NCBI RefSeq assembly: GCF_018617875.1
Contig: NZ_JACSKZ010000002.1
Coordinates: 186,001 to 250,000 of the forward strand
DNA length: 64,000 bases
DNA from: Exiguobacterium algae
GTDB lineage: Bacteria; Bacillota; Bacilli; Exiguobacteriales; Exiguobacteriaceae
Direction: 5' to 3'
Of this stretch, positions 36,562 through 45,369 are shown in pieces. A model generated the notes under the pieces. That model worked only from the letters and a program-made list of their open reading frames with translations. It searched no databases and had not been told where the DNA came from. Position numbers and translations under genes: made by a program. How positions within the stretch are numbered: the first letter of the stretch is position 1; each line of letters opens with the position of its first letter.

Positions 36562-36915
36562 TTAACGACGGATTTCTTTAATACGTGCTGCTTTACCGCG
36601 AAGGTTACGGAGGTAGTAAAGTTTCGCACGGCGAACTTTACCGTAGCGTACAACTTCGATTTGTGCAACGCGTGGTGAGTGAAGCGGGAATGCACGCTCA
36701 ACACCTACACCGTAAGATACTTTACGGACTGTAAATGTTTCGCTGATGCCGCCACCTTTACGCTTGATGACAACGCCTTCGAAGATCTGGATACGCTCAC
36801 GCGTTCCCTCTACAACTTTAACGTGGACACGTACTGTGTCACCAGGACGGAAAGCAGGTACGTCCGATTTGAATTGTTCTTCTGTGATTTCACGGAACAG
36901 TTTTTGTGTGTTCAT
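36562..36915 (-). CDS. rplS: Ribosomal protein bL19
   Basis: 117 residues. [40 protein letters not shown] and the [20 protein letters not shown] tail are typical bL19. It sits at the 30S-50S interface. Upstream is a 114-base gap after trmD with several small hairpins, possibly the L19 leader seen in other Firmicutes. Confidence 0.98.
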   Translation of the reverse strand: MNTQKLFREITEEQFKSDVPAFRPGDTVRVHVKVVEGTRERIQIFEGVVIKRKGGGISETFTVRKVSYGVGVERAFPLHSPRVAQIEVVRYGKVRRAKLYYLRNLRGKAARIKEIRR

Positions 36916-37029
36916 GAATCATATCTCCTTTTTCTTCAATGTTCATATCTTCATATGCCCAGGCATCCAACAGCGGAACATCGGTAATCGATGGGTTTAA
37001 CCCACATGCTCAAACATAGCACATATTCT
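36916..37029 (-). ncRNA. Possible L19 leader (cis-regulatory) before rplS
   Basis: The minus strand of this trmD-rplS gap can fold small hairpins: GTGGG/CCCAT-type pairing at about 36989-37005, CATCG/CGATG at 36978-36992, and CATAT/ATATG at 36945-36958. The first two share bases, as in alternative or pseudoknotted structures. A family of L19 leader RNAs is known upstream of rplS in Bacilli; I cannot confirm that this sequence matches its model. Confidence 0.4.
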
Positions 37030-37746
37030 TCAATCGCGCAACGATTCAAGGAACTTTTTATCCGAATCACGCAACTCGATCCGGTCAAGAAGCTCCGGCC
37101 GTCGTCGGTACGTCCGTTCGAGTGATTGCTCGCGCCGCCACGTCTCAATCTTGGCATGATTCCCAGAAAGAAGGACATCCGGTACTTTCAACCCACGAAA
37201 ATCTGCCGGGCGCGTATAATGCGGATATTCCAAGAGACCGGTCGAGAACGAATCGTCTTCATGACTCGCCTGATCGCCGAGTACATCCGGAAGCAGTCTC
37301 ACGGTCGCATCGATCATCACCATCGTCGCGAGCTCTCCGCCCGTCAGGACGAAGTCACCAATCGATACCTCATCGGTCGCCAGTTCATCATGGATGCGCT
37401 GGTCAAACCCTTCATAATGCCCGCACAGAAAGATCAGATGCTCTTCACGTGCCCATTCTTCCGCCATCTGTTGATTGAACGGCTTCCCGGTAGGAGTTGT
37501 GAGGATGACTCGAGGCTTTTTCGCCTCAAGGGAGTCAAACGCATCAAAAATCGGCTGTGGTGTGAGCAGCATGCCCGCTCCGCCGCCGTATGGATAATCA
37601 TCGACTTTATGATGCTTGTTCGTTGAGAAGTTCCGAAAGTTGATGAACGTCATATCCACCTGTCCGAGCGCTTTCGCCCGGCCAACGATGGAATGGTCCA
37701 ACGCCGAAAACATTTCAGGGAACAGCGTCAGGACATCAATCTTCAT
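37030..37746 (-). CDS. trmD: tRNA (guanine37-N1)-methyltransferase TrmD
   Basis: 238 residues from ATG 37746 ([20 protein letters not shown]). The SPOUT trefoil-knot SAM site includes [40 protein letters not shown] and [20 protein letters not shown]. m1G37 prevents +1 frameshifting. A TTG at 37752 would add two residues. It overlaps rimM by 11 bases. Confidence 0.97.
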   Translation of the reverse strand: MKIDVLTLFPEMFSALDHSIVGRAKALGQVDMTFINFRNFSTNKHHKVDDYPYGGGAGMLLTPQPIFDAFDSLEAKKPRVILTTPTGKPFNQQMAEEWAREEHLIFLCGHYEGFDQRIHDELATDEVSIGDFVLTGGELATMVMIDATVRLLPDVLGDQASHEDDSFSTGLLEYPHYTRPADFRGLKVPDVLLSGNHAKIETWRREQSLERTYRRRPELLDRIELRDSDKKFLESLRD

Positions 37747-38251
37747 CGTCAATCATTCCAGGAATCGGTGTGATGACGACCCGTTTGGCGTCTACATCGA
37801 TTTCTTTTACGACCGATTCAATATATGGAATGAGTGCGTCCGATTTTCCTGGTCGCTTAATGACCCAAACATCGTTTGCCCCTGTTTCAAATATGTCATC
37901 GACGATACCGATCGTCTCACCATCGACAATCGCCTCACACCCGATGATTTCGTGATAATAATATTCGTTCTCCGGGAGTTCATGTACATCCTCTGCGTGA
38001 ACGTATAGTTTCAATCCTTTATACTTCTCCACGAGGTTAATGTTTTCGAGCCCTTTGAACGTCACGAGATGGAATTGCTTGTGCGGACGATATGTCGTCA
38101 CTTCAAGCTCTTTCTTGTCCCCATCGACATCCAGGTACAGAACCGCTCCTTTTTTAAACCGTTCCTCGGGAAAATCAGTTGCGGCGAGGATTTTGAGTTC
38201 TCCTTTTAAGCCGTGTGTATTGGCGATTTTACCAACGTATAACCACTCCAT
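37736..38251 (-). CDS. rimM: 16S rRNA processing protein RimM
   Basis: 171 residues from ATG 38251, set by AGGAGG six bases upstream and the start [20 protein letters not shown]. The RimM N domain and C-terminal PRC-barrel ([20 protein letters not shown]) are both present. It binds uS19 and helps mature the 30S head. The rpsP terminator lies just upstream; khpA and ylqD, found between rpsP and rimM in B. subtilis, are absent. Confidence 0.95.
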   Translation of the reverse strand: MEWLYVGKIANTHGLKGELKILAATDFPEERFKKGAVLYLDVDGDKKELEVTTYRPHKQFHLVTFKGLENINLVEKYKGLKLYVHAEDVHELPENEYYYHEIIGCEAIVDGETIGIVDDIFETGANDVWVIKRPGKSDALIPYIESVVKEIDVDAKRVVITPIPGMIDDED

Positions 38252-38264
38252 CTTATCCCTCCTC

Positions 38265-38297
38265 AAAAAAATGGGCCGACCTCAGAAAAGGTCGGCC
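38265..38297 (-). terminator. Terminator after rpsP
   Basis: Nine-base arms GGCCGACCT (38274-38282) and AGGTCGGCC (38289-38297) with a six-base loop, followed on the minus strand by CAT and seven T (38265-38271). It lies between rpsP and rimM, so rimM-trmD-rplS need read-through or another promoter. Confidence 0.9.
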
Positions 38298-38303
38298 TCA
38301 TGA

Positions 38304-38579
38304 TTACTTCGCGTTTTTCGCGTTGTGGAATTTCTCCATGATCCCTGCTTTAGAGAACAAGTTACGTACTGTGTCAGAAGGCTTCGCGCCGTCTGCCAAC
38401 CATTTGAGCGCGAGTTCTTCATCAATGCGAACTTCTGCTTCTGGTTTTGCAACCGGGTTGTAGTGACCGACTTGCTCGATGAAACGACCATCACGTGGTG
38501 AACGTGAGTCTGCTACAACGATCCGGTAGAAAGGTGATTTTTTTGCGCCCATGCGCTTAAGACGAATTTTAACTGCCAT
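38304..38579 (-). CDS. rpsP: Ribosomal protein bS16
   Basis: 91 residues. [20 protein letters not shown] and [20 protein letters not shown] are the bS16 hallmark; the C-terminus ends in the repeat NAKNAK. It helps 30S assembly. A strong own promoter lies between ffh and this gene, and a terminator follows. Confidence 0.98.
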   Translation of the reverse strand: MAVKIRLKRMGAKKSPFYRIVVADSRSPRDGRFIEQVGHYNPVAKPEAEVRIDEELALKWLADGAKPSDTVRNLFSKAGIMEKFHNAKNAK

Positions 38580-38623
38580 GGTAATATACCTCCATCATGT
38601 GTTTAAGAATTGACAACTTTAAT

Positions 38624-38652
38624 AGTATACAGCTTTTTTGTCCGACTGACAA
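38624..38652 (-). promoter_or_regulatory. Sigma-A promoter of rpsP
   Basis: Minus-strand -35 TTGTCA (38647-38652), 17-base spacer, -10 TATACT (38624-38629); each differs from consensus at one position. It gives rpsP transcription independent of ylxM-ffh. Confidence 0.75.
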
Positions 38653-38661
38653 AAGTTTTTG

Positions 38662-40002
38662 TTAGAAGAATGGAAGACCTAGGCCTTTTTTCTTCCCTTT
38701 CATTTGTCCTGACATTTGCTTCATCAGCTTCTTCATGTCATCGAACTGTTTGATGAGACGGTTCACTTCTTGAATTGAGCGACCGCTCCCTTTTGCGATT
38801 CGCTTTCGGCGACTCGCGTTGAGCACTTCTGGATTCGCGCGCTCGTGTTTGGTCATCGAACGAATGATTGCCTCTACGTGATCGAGTTGTTTTTCGTCGA
38901 TTTGGACGTTTTTCAACCCTTTCATCTTACCTGCACCAGGTAGCATCGAGAGCAATTCATCGATTGGGCCCATGTTTTTCACTTGACCCAACTGCTCGAT
39001 AAAATCATCGAATGTGAACGATGCGTCACGAATTTTGCTTTCAAGCTCTTTCGCGGCATCTTGGTCCATCTGTGTCTCGGCTTTTTCAATGAGCGAGAGC
39101 ACGTCCCCCATTCCAAGAATCCGAGACGCCATGCGCTCAGGGTGGAACGGTTCGAGGGCATCCAACTTTTCACCGAGACCGACGAACTTAATCGGCGCTC
39201 CCGTGACTGCCTTGATTGAAAGGGCTGCCCCACCACGTGTATCTCCATCGAGTTTTGTTAACACGACCCCGGTGATTCCGAGTTTCTCATTGAAGCTGTC
39301 GGCCACATTGACCGCATCTTGACCCGTCATCGAATCGACGACGAGGAAGATTTCATTTGGTTTGGCGATCGTCTTCACATTTTCAAGCTCACCCATGAGT
39401 GTCTCGTCAATATGGAGGCGACCCGCCGTATCGATCAACACGAAATCGTGATGATTTGTTTTTGCGTACTCAAGTGCTTTCGTGACAATCTCTTCCGGCT
39501 TCACTTGGTCTCCAAGTGAGAATACCGGCAAATCGAGTTGTTTTCCAAGCGTCTCGAGCTGCTTGATTGCCGCCGGACGATAAATATCCGCCGCGACGAG
39601 AAGTGGACTGCGGTTATGCTTTTTACGAATCAAGTTCGCTAGCTTCCCGGTCGTCGTCGTCTTACCGGCACCTTGTAACCCGACCATCATGACGACTGTC
39701 GGAGGTTTCGGACTAAAAGTGATCGGGACGACATCGCTTCCCATCAGGTTCGACAATTCTTCATGAACGATTTTGACGACTTGTTGTCCAGGTGTCAGTG
39801 ATTTCATGACGTCCTGTCCAACCGCGCGTTCTTTCACATCGTTGACAAATTGTTTAACAACCTTAAAGTTGACGTCGGCTTCTAAGAGGGCGAGGCGCAC
39901 CTCACGCATCATCTCTTTGACATCTGCCTCAGAGATTTTCCCTTTGCCGCGCATTTTCGCCAGCGACGATTGCAACCGTTCTGATAATCCTTCAAATGCC
40001 AT
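38662..40002 (-). CDS. ffh: Signal recognition particle protein Ffh
   Basis: 446 residues. The N domain leads to the GTPase with G1 GLQGAGKTTTTGKLA, G3 DTAGRLHIDETLM and G4 TKLDGDTRGGAALS. The M domain carries the RNA-binding SGRSIQEVNRLIKQF and ends in a Met/Lys-rich, Gly tail (MKQMSGQMKGKKKGLGLPFF). It binds signal peptides with 4.5S/6S RNA and docks on FtsY, encoded two genes upstream. Confidence 0.98.
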   Translation of the reverse strand: MAFEGLSERLQSSLAKMRGKGKISEADVKEMMREVRLALLEADVNFKVVKQFVNDVKERAVGQDVMKSLTPGQQVVKIVHEELSNLMGSDVVPITFSPKPPTVVMMVGLQGAGKTTTTGKLANLIRKKHNRSPLLVAADIYRPAAIKQLETLGKQLDLPVFSLGDQVKPEEIVTKALEYAKTNHHDFVLIDTAGRLHIDETLMGELENVKTIAKPNEIFLVVDSMTGQDAVNVADSFNEKLGITGVVLTKLDGDTRGGAALSIKAVTGAPIKFVGLGEKLDALEPFHPERMASRILGMGDVLSLIEKAETQMDQDAAKELESKIRDASFTFDDFIEQLGQVKNMGPIDELLSMLPGAGKMKGLKNVQIDEKQLDHVEAIIRSMTKHERANPEVLNASRRKRIAKGSGRSIQEVNRLIKQFDDMKKLMKQMSGQMKGKKKGLGLPFF

Positions 40003-40013
40003 GCTTCAGCCCC

Positions 40014-40337
40014 CTACTCTAAATTCTCAAGCGCAGAAATCGTGGCACTCACATCATCCGTGAGCTCGACTTGACGTTTGAGGGTCTGAAGAAGTTGCTG
40101 CCGCTCTTCGAATTTTTCGAATAGACCGAGCTTTTCTTCGTACTGTTCAAGCATCGTTTCCGTACGCTTTATGTTATCGTAGACCGCTTGACGGCTGACT
40201 TCAAACTCTTCCGCAATCTCTCCGAGCGAGTAGTCATCTAGGTAATAAAGAGACATATAGTTGCGCTGTTTCGGTGTGAGGAGCGCTTGATAAAAATCGA
40301 TGAGATAGTTCATTCGATTCGTTTTTTCGAGCGTCAA
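40014..40337 (-). CDS. ylxM: YlxM, SRP-associated helix-turn-helix protein
   Basis: 107 residues starting at TTG 40337 ([20 protein letters not shown]), because GGAGGT lies six bases upstream and this matches the usual YlxM N-terminus; a GTG at 40352 would add five residues. The sigma-70 region 4-like HTH ([20 protein letters not shown]) is well conserved, followed by a coiled C-terminal tail. YlxM associates with the SRP in streptococci, stimulating its GTPase. It precedes ffh by 11 bases. Confidence 0.93.
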   Translation of the reverse strand: MTLEKTNRMNYLIDFYQALLTPKQRNYMSLYYLDDYSLGEIAEEFEVSRQAVYDNIKRTETMLEQYEEKLGLFEKFEERQQLLQTLKRQVELTDDVSATISALENLE

Positions 40338-40382
40338 ACCTTTCACCTCCACATGTTAAGTGAAATCCCTTTACAACTACCA

Positions 40383-40411
40383 ATAGTACAGCCGTGCCTA
40401 TAACTTGTCAA
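40383..40411 (-). promoter_or_regulatory. Sigma-A promoter of ylxM-ffh
   Basis: Minus-strand -35 TTGACA (40406-40411, exact consensus), 17-base spacer, -10 TACTAT (40383-40388). An A-tract AAGAAAAAAAC immediately upstream of the -35 resembles an UP element. The start is about 40 bases before the ylxM TTG. Confidence 0.75.
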
Positions 40412-40433
40412 GTTTTTTTCTTAACAGTAAAAG

Positions 40434-41459
40434 TTAGGCGAGGTCTTCGTTTGACTCTTCTTTTTCGGAATCATCCGATTGCTCTTTTTCTTCGAAGATG
40501 TCCCCGAAGAGGCCGTAGACGAACTGCTCCGGATCGAACACTTGCAGGTCATCCATCTTCTCCCCGAGTCCAACAAATTTCACAGGGATATCGAGTTCAT
40601 TTCGAATCGCGAGGACGATCCCGCCTTTGGCCGTACCATCGAGTTTCGTCAAGACGATTCCGCTCACATTTGTCGCTTCTTTGAACGCCTTCGCTTGGAT
40701 CATCGCATTTTGTCCCGTGGTCGCATCTAACGCGAGTAGCACTTCATGCGGTCCATTCGGTACTTCCCGTTCGATCACCCGTTTTACTTTTTCGAGTTCT
40801 TTCATTAAATTGACTTTGTTTTGGAGTCGACCGGCCGTATCACAGATGAGTACATCCATGTTACGCGATTTCGCAGATTGGACGGCGTCATATACGACGG
40901 CTGCCGGGTCGGAGCCTTCCGTTTGTCGAATCACAGGGACGCCGACACGTTCTCCCCATACTTGAAGCTGTTCAATCGCACCGGCACGGAACGTATCACC
41001 GGCGGCCAACATGACAGAACGTCCTTCTGACTTCAATTGATGCGCCAGCTTGCCGATCGTTGTTGTCTTCCCGACACCATTGACCCCGACAAACAAGATG
41101 ACAGTGAGCCCGTCCTGCATGTTGAGTTCACGGTCTGACTCGTCTTCTTGCAGACGGTTCGCCACCACTTCGACAAGCGCATCCCGTACCGCAACAGGGT
41201 CTTTCAAATTACGGCGTTTCACTTCTTCTTTCAAATCCTCGACGAGGTCCATCGTCGTCGTCACCCCGACGTCGGCCTGAATGAGTAGATCTTCTAATTC
41301 ATCAAAGAAGTCTTCATCGACCTCCCGGAAACGATAGACGAGATCGTTGACGGCACTTGCAAATCCGTCACGCGTTTTCGTCAGTCCATCCGTAAACTTT
41401 TGAGACACTTCCTGTGTCGATGTCGATAACTTCTCTTTTAATTTCTTAAAAAAACTCAA
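40434..41459 (-). CDS. ftsY: SRP receptor FtsY
   Basis: 341 residues. A short charged N-terminal region leads to the NG domain with G1 FVGVNGVGKTTTIGKLAHQL, G3 DTAGRLQNKVNLM and G4 TKLDGTAKGGIVLAI. The acidic C-tail (EEKEQSDDSEKEESNEDLA) is unusually long. The start is a TTG at 41459 with GGAGG seven bases upstream, overlapping the smc stop (TTGA). It forms the GTPase twin with Ffh at the membrane. Confidence 0.97.
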   Translation of the reverse strand: MSFFKKLKEKLSTSTQEVSQKFTDGLTKTRDGFASAVNDLVYRFREVDEDFFDELEDLLIQADVGVTTTMDLVEDLKEEVKRRNLKDPVAVRDALVEVVANRLQEDESDRELNMQDGLTVILFVGVNGVGKTTTIGKLAHQLKSEGRSVMLAAGDTFRAGAIEQLQVWGERVGVPVIRQTEGSDPAAVVYDAVQSAKSRNMDVLICDTAGRLQNKVNLMKELEKVKRVIEREVPNGPHEVLLALDATTGQNAMIQAKAFKEATNVSGIVLTKLDGTAKGGIVLAIRNELDIPVKFVGLGEKMDDLQVFDPEQFVYGLFGDIFEEKEQSDDSEKEESNEDLA

Positions 41460-44400
41460 CGTGATTCCTCCATCTCTTCTTCATCTATGACACGTTTTGC
41501 TTCAGATAGTTCAACCGAAAGCACTTCGGAGACTCCGTTCTGTTGCATCGTCACGCCATATAATGTATCCGCCGCTTCCATCGTCCCTTTACGGTGGGTG
41601 ATGATGACGAACTGCGTATCGATTGAGAGCGTACGAATGTATTCCCCAAATCGATGGACGTTCGCCTCATCGAGCGCCGCCTCAACCTCATCGAGCACAC
41701 AAAATGGTACCGGCCGTGTTTTCAAAATCGCGAACAACAAGGCGATGGCAGTTAATGCACGCTCTCCACCGGACAATAAACTGAGCGTTTGTAATTTCTT
41801 CCCTGGTGGTTTTGCCACAATGTCGATCCCTGTGTTGAGCAGGTCGGTCTCATCCACAAGCTTCAAGTCAGCTTCGCCACCTCCGAACAATTCGGTGAAC
41901 GTCTGCTTGAAGTGCATGCGGACGGTCGTATATGTCTCCTTGAACAAACGCGTCACTTCCTGGTCCATCTCATTAATGACCTCATAAAGATCCTGTTTGG
42001 CATTGACCAGGTCATCCCGTTGCTCGGACAAGAACGTGAACCGTTCGTTGACGACCTCGAACTCTTCGATGGCGTTCATGTTGACCGGACCGATTTCGTC
42101 AATTTGGCGAACGAGCAATTTAAACTCTTCTTTCGCTTCTTCTAACGGAATCTCAAGCTCAGGCAACAATTCATACACAAGACCGTTCTCTTCAAGCGCA
42201 TCCATCTTCCACTGTCGCTTCAACTCCAACTCTTTCGTTTCTGCTTCAGCTTTGCGCACAATCCCTTCCGCCTGGCGACGAGCCTCAGTCGCCTGATCGA
42301 CACGTTGACGCATAATCCGGTACGCTTCTTCTTCCGTCCGAAGCGCTCCCGTTTGTTGTTCAAGTTGCGTCCGGAGCGTCTCGAGCGCCTCTACAGCGAC
42401 GACATGTTTCCGTTCAAGCTCTTCAGAGGAAACGACATCCCCACTCTCAAGACGTTCAAGTTCATGCCGGATTTGGGCAAGTCGTTCTTGTTGGCGGTCT
42501 CGCTCAGACACCAAGCGGTCCACCTCATGCTGGACGCGTTCTTGTTCGAGTGTATGACGCTGGACATCCAACTCATTTTGCCGCATCGCCGTTTGAATCT
42601 GCTCCGTCGTCTCGGCGCCTTTCGCCTGTTCTTCACGAAGTGATTCGAGTTGCTCACGGATTTTAGACTGTAGTTCGTCTGTTTCTTGTAATGAGACCGT
42701 GATCCGCTCCAGTTCTGCAGTCGCCGCTTCAATCGTCTTTTCATATCGGTTCATTTCGTGATCATACAGCTCGAGCTGCGATTTGGCATCCTGCGTAGCA
42801 CGCTCCATCGTTCGATACGACGCCTCGGCTGCGCGAAGCGCTTCCTCGACGGAACGTTTCTCGATACGTAGAGATTTCAACTCTTGATTCACACGTGTCA
42901 GTTCTTCCGAATATTCATTGACGCGTAAGCGTTGTTCGTGGAGCATGGCCATTCCTTGCGTGAGCCCTTGCTTCAAGTCATCCAATTCCCGTGACTGGGT
43001 AAACAGCGCGACACCTTGTTTACGGCTACCCCCCGTCATCGAACCACCGACGTTGACGATATCGCCTTCGAGGGTGACGATACGGAAACGATAGCCCGTC
43101 GTTTGGGCAATCCGGTTCGCCACTTCTAACGTTTCGGCAACGATGACCGCACCGAGTAACGAGCGTTTCAATTTTTCAAAACGTTCATCTGTATCGACCA
43201 AATCTGAGGCAACGCCGACAAACCCACGCATCGACTCGAGACGATGAATGACTTCCGATGGCACGTATCGTTCTTTCACCGTCGTCATTGGGACAAACGT
43301 CGCACGTCCTGCGTTGGCTTTACGCAATTGATCGATTTCGCGACGACCGACCGCTTCATCTTCTACGACGATATGTTGTTGCGTCTGCCCGAGTGCGGTT
43401 TCAATGGCCGCCTCGTAAGATGGACGGACACGAATCAATTCGGCAACCGCACCAAGTACACCAGGCGAACGGTCTTTCAAAACGAATTTAACGGCATGGA
43501 AATACCCTTCGTACGACTGCTTCATCCGCTCAAGCATCTCAATCCGGTCTTCCGTCTTCTGACGACGACGATCGAGATCGTGGTATGACTTCTCAGCCCG
43601 GTCCAGTTTGTCGCGGGTCGTCGATTCCTGCTCTACCAGCTCAGATTCACGTTCATTCAGACGCGTCCACTCGGATTGGACCTCCTCGAATTTTCGGCGT
43701 TCTGTTTCAAGTGACGCCACTTGAGACGTCCGTTCTTCCAAGCGGTGTTTGTTTTCATGGAGAAGTCGCTCTCTAGCCTCTTCAGCCAATTCGATATCAC
43801 GACGCTCGCGTTTTTGTTGGTTGCTGAGCGTCGCACGTGCCGTCGCGAGCTCGAACGCCTCACTTTGCAGTTGTTCGATTTCTGTGGCAAAGTCCCGCGT
43901 TGCGTCAGACAATTTTGCTTCAAGTCCTGCCCGTGTCGACTCGACAGCTTGCAGTGCTCTTGTTTTGTCTGCCAATTCCTGTTCGACGACGGCTAAGCGT
44001 CCTTCGAGTTGCGTGACTTCCTGTTCAATCTCATCACGCTGGCGCTCGAGGCGGCCCTTCATTTCAGCGCCGTGCTCTTCACGCGCTTTCGCCAGATTGA
44101 TGTCACCGACCAATCGTTCGACAGCCGTTGTTTGCTCCCGTTCTTCCGATTGAAGCGAGGTCAATTGTTCGCGCATCGTCGCTAAAGACGTCTCGAGTGC
44201 TGTCCGCTTTTCCAGTAACTCACTTAAACTTGCATCTTGCTGCTCAAGATTCGAATCAGCCTGGAGACGACGTTCTGTCGCCTGACCGATTTCGGTATGG
44301 AGAAGTTTGATTTCAGCACCGAGGATCCCGGTCTCCAATTCATCATGTCTGGCTTTTGCGACCTGGTACTCCCTCGCGAGTGCTGCCTGTTCGCGTAACG

Positions 44401-45010
44401 GTTCGACCCGGTCAGCGAGCTCGAACAGAATATCGTCCACCCGAGACAAATTCAACTCTGTATCCTGGAGCTTTCGTTCAGCTTGTTTTTTCCGTTGACG
44501 ATATTTTAATACGCCTGCCGCTTCTTCGATGACGGCACGACGGTCTTCCGGTTTCCCCGAGATGACTTGTTCGACACGGCCTTGACCGATGATCGCAAAC
44601 GCATCCCGCGATAAGCCGGTATCCATGAAGAGCTCAATCACATCTTTCAATCGGCATGGTTTTTTATTCAAAAAATAATCGCTGTCCCCACTACGGGTTA
44701 CACGACGCGTCACACTCACTTCTTCGTATGGAAGACGTAAATGTTCATCACGGTTATCAAGAACCAACGTCACTTCCGCGACGTTCCGGTGATTCTCCCC
44801 TTCACTACCCGCAAAGATGACATCTTCCATTTTCGCTCCACGGAGCGATTTGGCCGACTGTTCCCCGAGTACCCAGCGAACAGCGTCCGATATATTTGAT
44901 TTCCCACTTCCGTTCGGTCCCACCACCGCAGTGACGCCGGGACGAAAATCTAATTCAATCCGCTTGGCAAATGATTTAAAGCCAGCGAGTTCGATTCGTT
45001 TTAAGTGCAT
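41456..45010 (-). CDS. smc: Chromosome condensation protein SMC
   Basis: 1184 residues from ATG 45010 (MHLKRIELAGFKSFAKRIEL). Walker A is VVGPNGSGKSNISDAVRWVL; two long coiled coils flank a hinge (about 500-660, PGVLGAVAELIRVRPSYEAA and GGSMTGGS). The C-terminal head has signature LSLLSGGERALTAIALLFAI and Walker B PVPFCVLDEVEAALDEANV. With ScpA/ScpB it organises the chromosome. An ATG at 45019 would add three residues, but AGGATGG is better spaced for 45010. Confidence 0.98.
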   Translation of the reverse strand: MHLKRIELAGFKSFAKRIELDFRPGVTAVVGPNGSGKSNISDAVRWVLGEQSAKSLRGAKMEDVIFAGSEGENHRNVAEVTLVLDNRDEHLRLPYEEVSVTRRVTRSGDSDYFLNKKPCRLKDVIELFMDTGLSRDAFAIIGQGRVEQVISGKPEDRRAVIEEAAGVLKYRQRKKQAERKLQDTELNLSRVDDILFELADRVEPLREQAALAREYQVAKARHDELETGILGAEIKLLHTEIGQATERRLQADSNLEQQDASLSELLEKRTALETSLATMREQLTSLQSEEREQTTAVERLVGDINLAKAREEHGAEMKGRLERQRDEIEQEVTQLEGRLAVVEQELADKTRALQAVESTRAGLEAKLSDATRDFATEIEQLQSEAFELATARATLSNQQKRERRDIELAEEARERLLHENKHRLEERTSQVASLETERRKFEEVQSEWTRLNERESELVEQESTTRDKLDRAEKSYHDLDRRRQKTEDRIEMLERMKQSYEGYFHAVKFVLKDRSPGVLGAVAELIRVRPSYEAAIETALGQTQQHIVVEDEAVGRREIDQLRKANAGRATFVPMTTVKERYVPSEVIHRLESMRGFVGVASDLVDTDERFEKLKRSLLGAVIVAETLEVANRIAQTTGYRFRIVTLEGDIVNVGGSMTGGSRKQGVALFTQSRELDDLKQGLTQGMAMLHEQRLRVNEYSEELTRVNQELKSLRIEKRSVEEALRAAEASYRTMERATQDAKSQLELYDHEMNRYEKTIEAATAELERITVSLQETDELQSKIREQLESLREEQAKGAETTEQIQTAMRQNELDVQRHTLEQERVQHEVDRLVSERDRQQERLAQIRHELERLESGDVVSSEELERKHVVAVEALETLRTQLEQQTGALRTEEEAYRIMRQRVDQATEARRQAEGIVRKAEAETKELELKRQWKMDALEENGLVYELLPELEIPLEEAKEEFKLLVRQIDEIGPVNMNAIEEFEVVNERFTFLSEQRDDLVNAKQDLYEVINEMDQEVTRLFKETYTTVRMHFKQTFTELFGGGEADLKLVDETDLLNTGIDIVAKPPGKKLQTLSLLSGGERALTAIALLFAILKTRPVPFCVLDEVEAALDEANVHRFGEYIRTLSIDTQFVIITHRKGTMEAADTLYGVTMQQNGVSEVLSVELSEAKRVIDEEEMEESR

Positions 45011-45047
45011 CGTGACCATCCTATCCGCAGTAAGCATTCATCAGTTT

Positions 45048-45053
45048 ATTTTA
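45048..45053 (-). promoter_or_regulatory. Candidate extended -10 for smc-ftsY
   Basis: Minus-strand TGGTAAAAT is an extended -10 (TGn plus TAAAAT). A TTGACG lies 15 bases upstream, slightly too close for a normal -35. Because the inserted plus-strand gene and the bidirectional terminator cut smc off from rnc, a promoter is needed here. Confidence 0.4.
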
Positions 45054-45067
45054 CCACAGTTACCAGT

Positions 45068-45096
45068 TCGTCAAAATGCCCGAATCATGCTATTCT
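45068..45096 (+). promoter_or_regulatory. Candidate promoter of the UPF0435 gene
   Basis: Plus-strand -35 TCGTCA (45068-45073), 17-base spacer, extended -10 TGCTATTCT (hexamer 45091-45096). It lies about 28 bases before the ATG. Confidence 0.5.
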
Positions 45097-45124
45097 TAAA
45101 AGAACTGTAGAAAGGGGTATACAG

Positions 45125-45319
45125 ATGACAAACGAACAAATGATCGAAGCCATCCTTGATAAAATGAACATCATCAATCGCGGCGCAATCAAGGCGGAAG
45201 AATATAATCAAGCCGATGCAACAGCCGTAAAAGAAATTTACGATTACGTGATGGGGAGAGCCTCACTTTCCCTTTCAGAAGTCGACGGCATCGTTGAAGA
45301 ACTCGGACAATTGACATAA
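45125..45319 (+). CDS. UPF0435/DUF1128 family protein (YfkK-like)
   Basis: 64 residues from ATG 45125, with AAAGGGG seven bases upstream. MTNEQMIEAILDKMNIINRG and AVKEIYDYVMGRASLSLSEV DGIVEELGQL match the small Bacilli family typified by YfkK, which has no known function. It is predicted to be helical, acidic and soluble. It stands alone on the plus strand between rnc and smc, convergent with rnc and divergent from smc. An in-frame ATG at 45005 lies inside smc and is not used. Confidence 0.85.
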   Translation: MTNEQMIEAILDKMNIINRGAIKAEEYNQADATAVKEIYDYVMGRASLSLSEVDGIVEELGQLT

Positions 45320-45361
45320 AAAGAAGTGGGTCCCGAAATTACTCGGCACCCACTTCTTTTT
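45318..45361. terminator. Bidirectional terminator between the UPF0435 gene and rnc
   Basis: Arms AAAAAGAAGTGGGT (45318-45331) and ACCCACTTCTTTTT (45348-45361) are perfect 14-base complements, with A- and T-runs that serve both the plus-strand gene and rnc. Confidence 0.92.
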
Positions 45362-45369
45362 ATAGTTTT

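Noticed and set aside
38630-38660. Hairpin TTTTGTC/GACAAAA between rpsP and ffh as an ffh terminator
   Set aside because: On the minus strand the stem is followed by AAG rather than T; only the plus strand has a T-run, and no plus-strand gene ends there. The region fits the rpsP promoter better.
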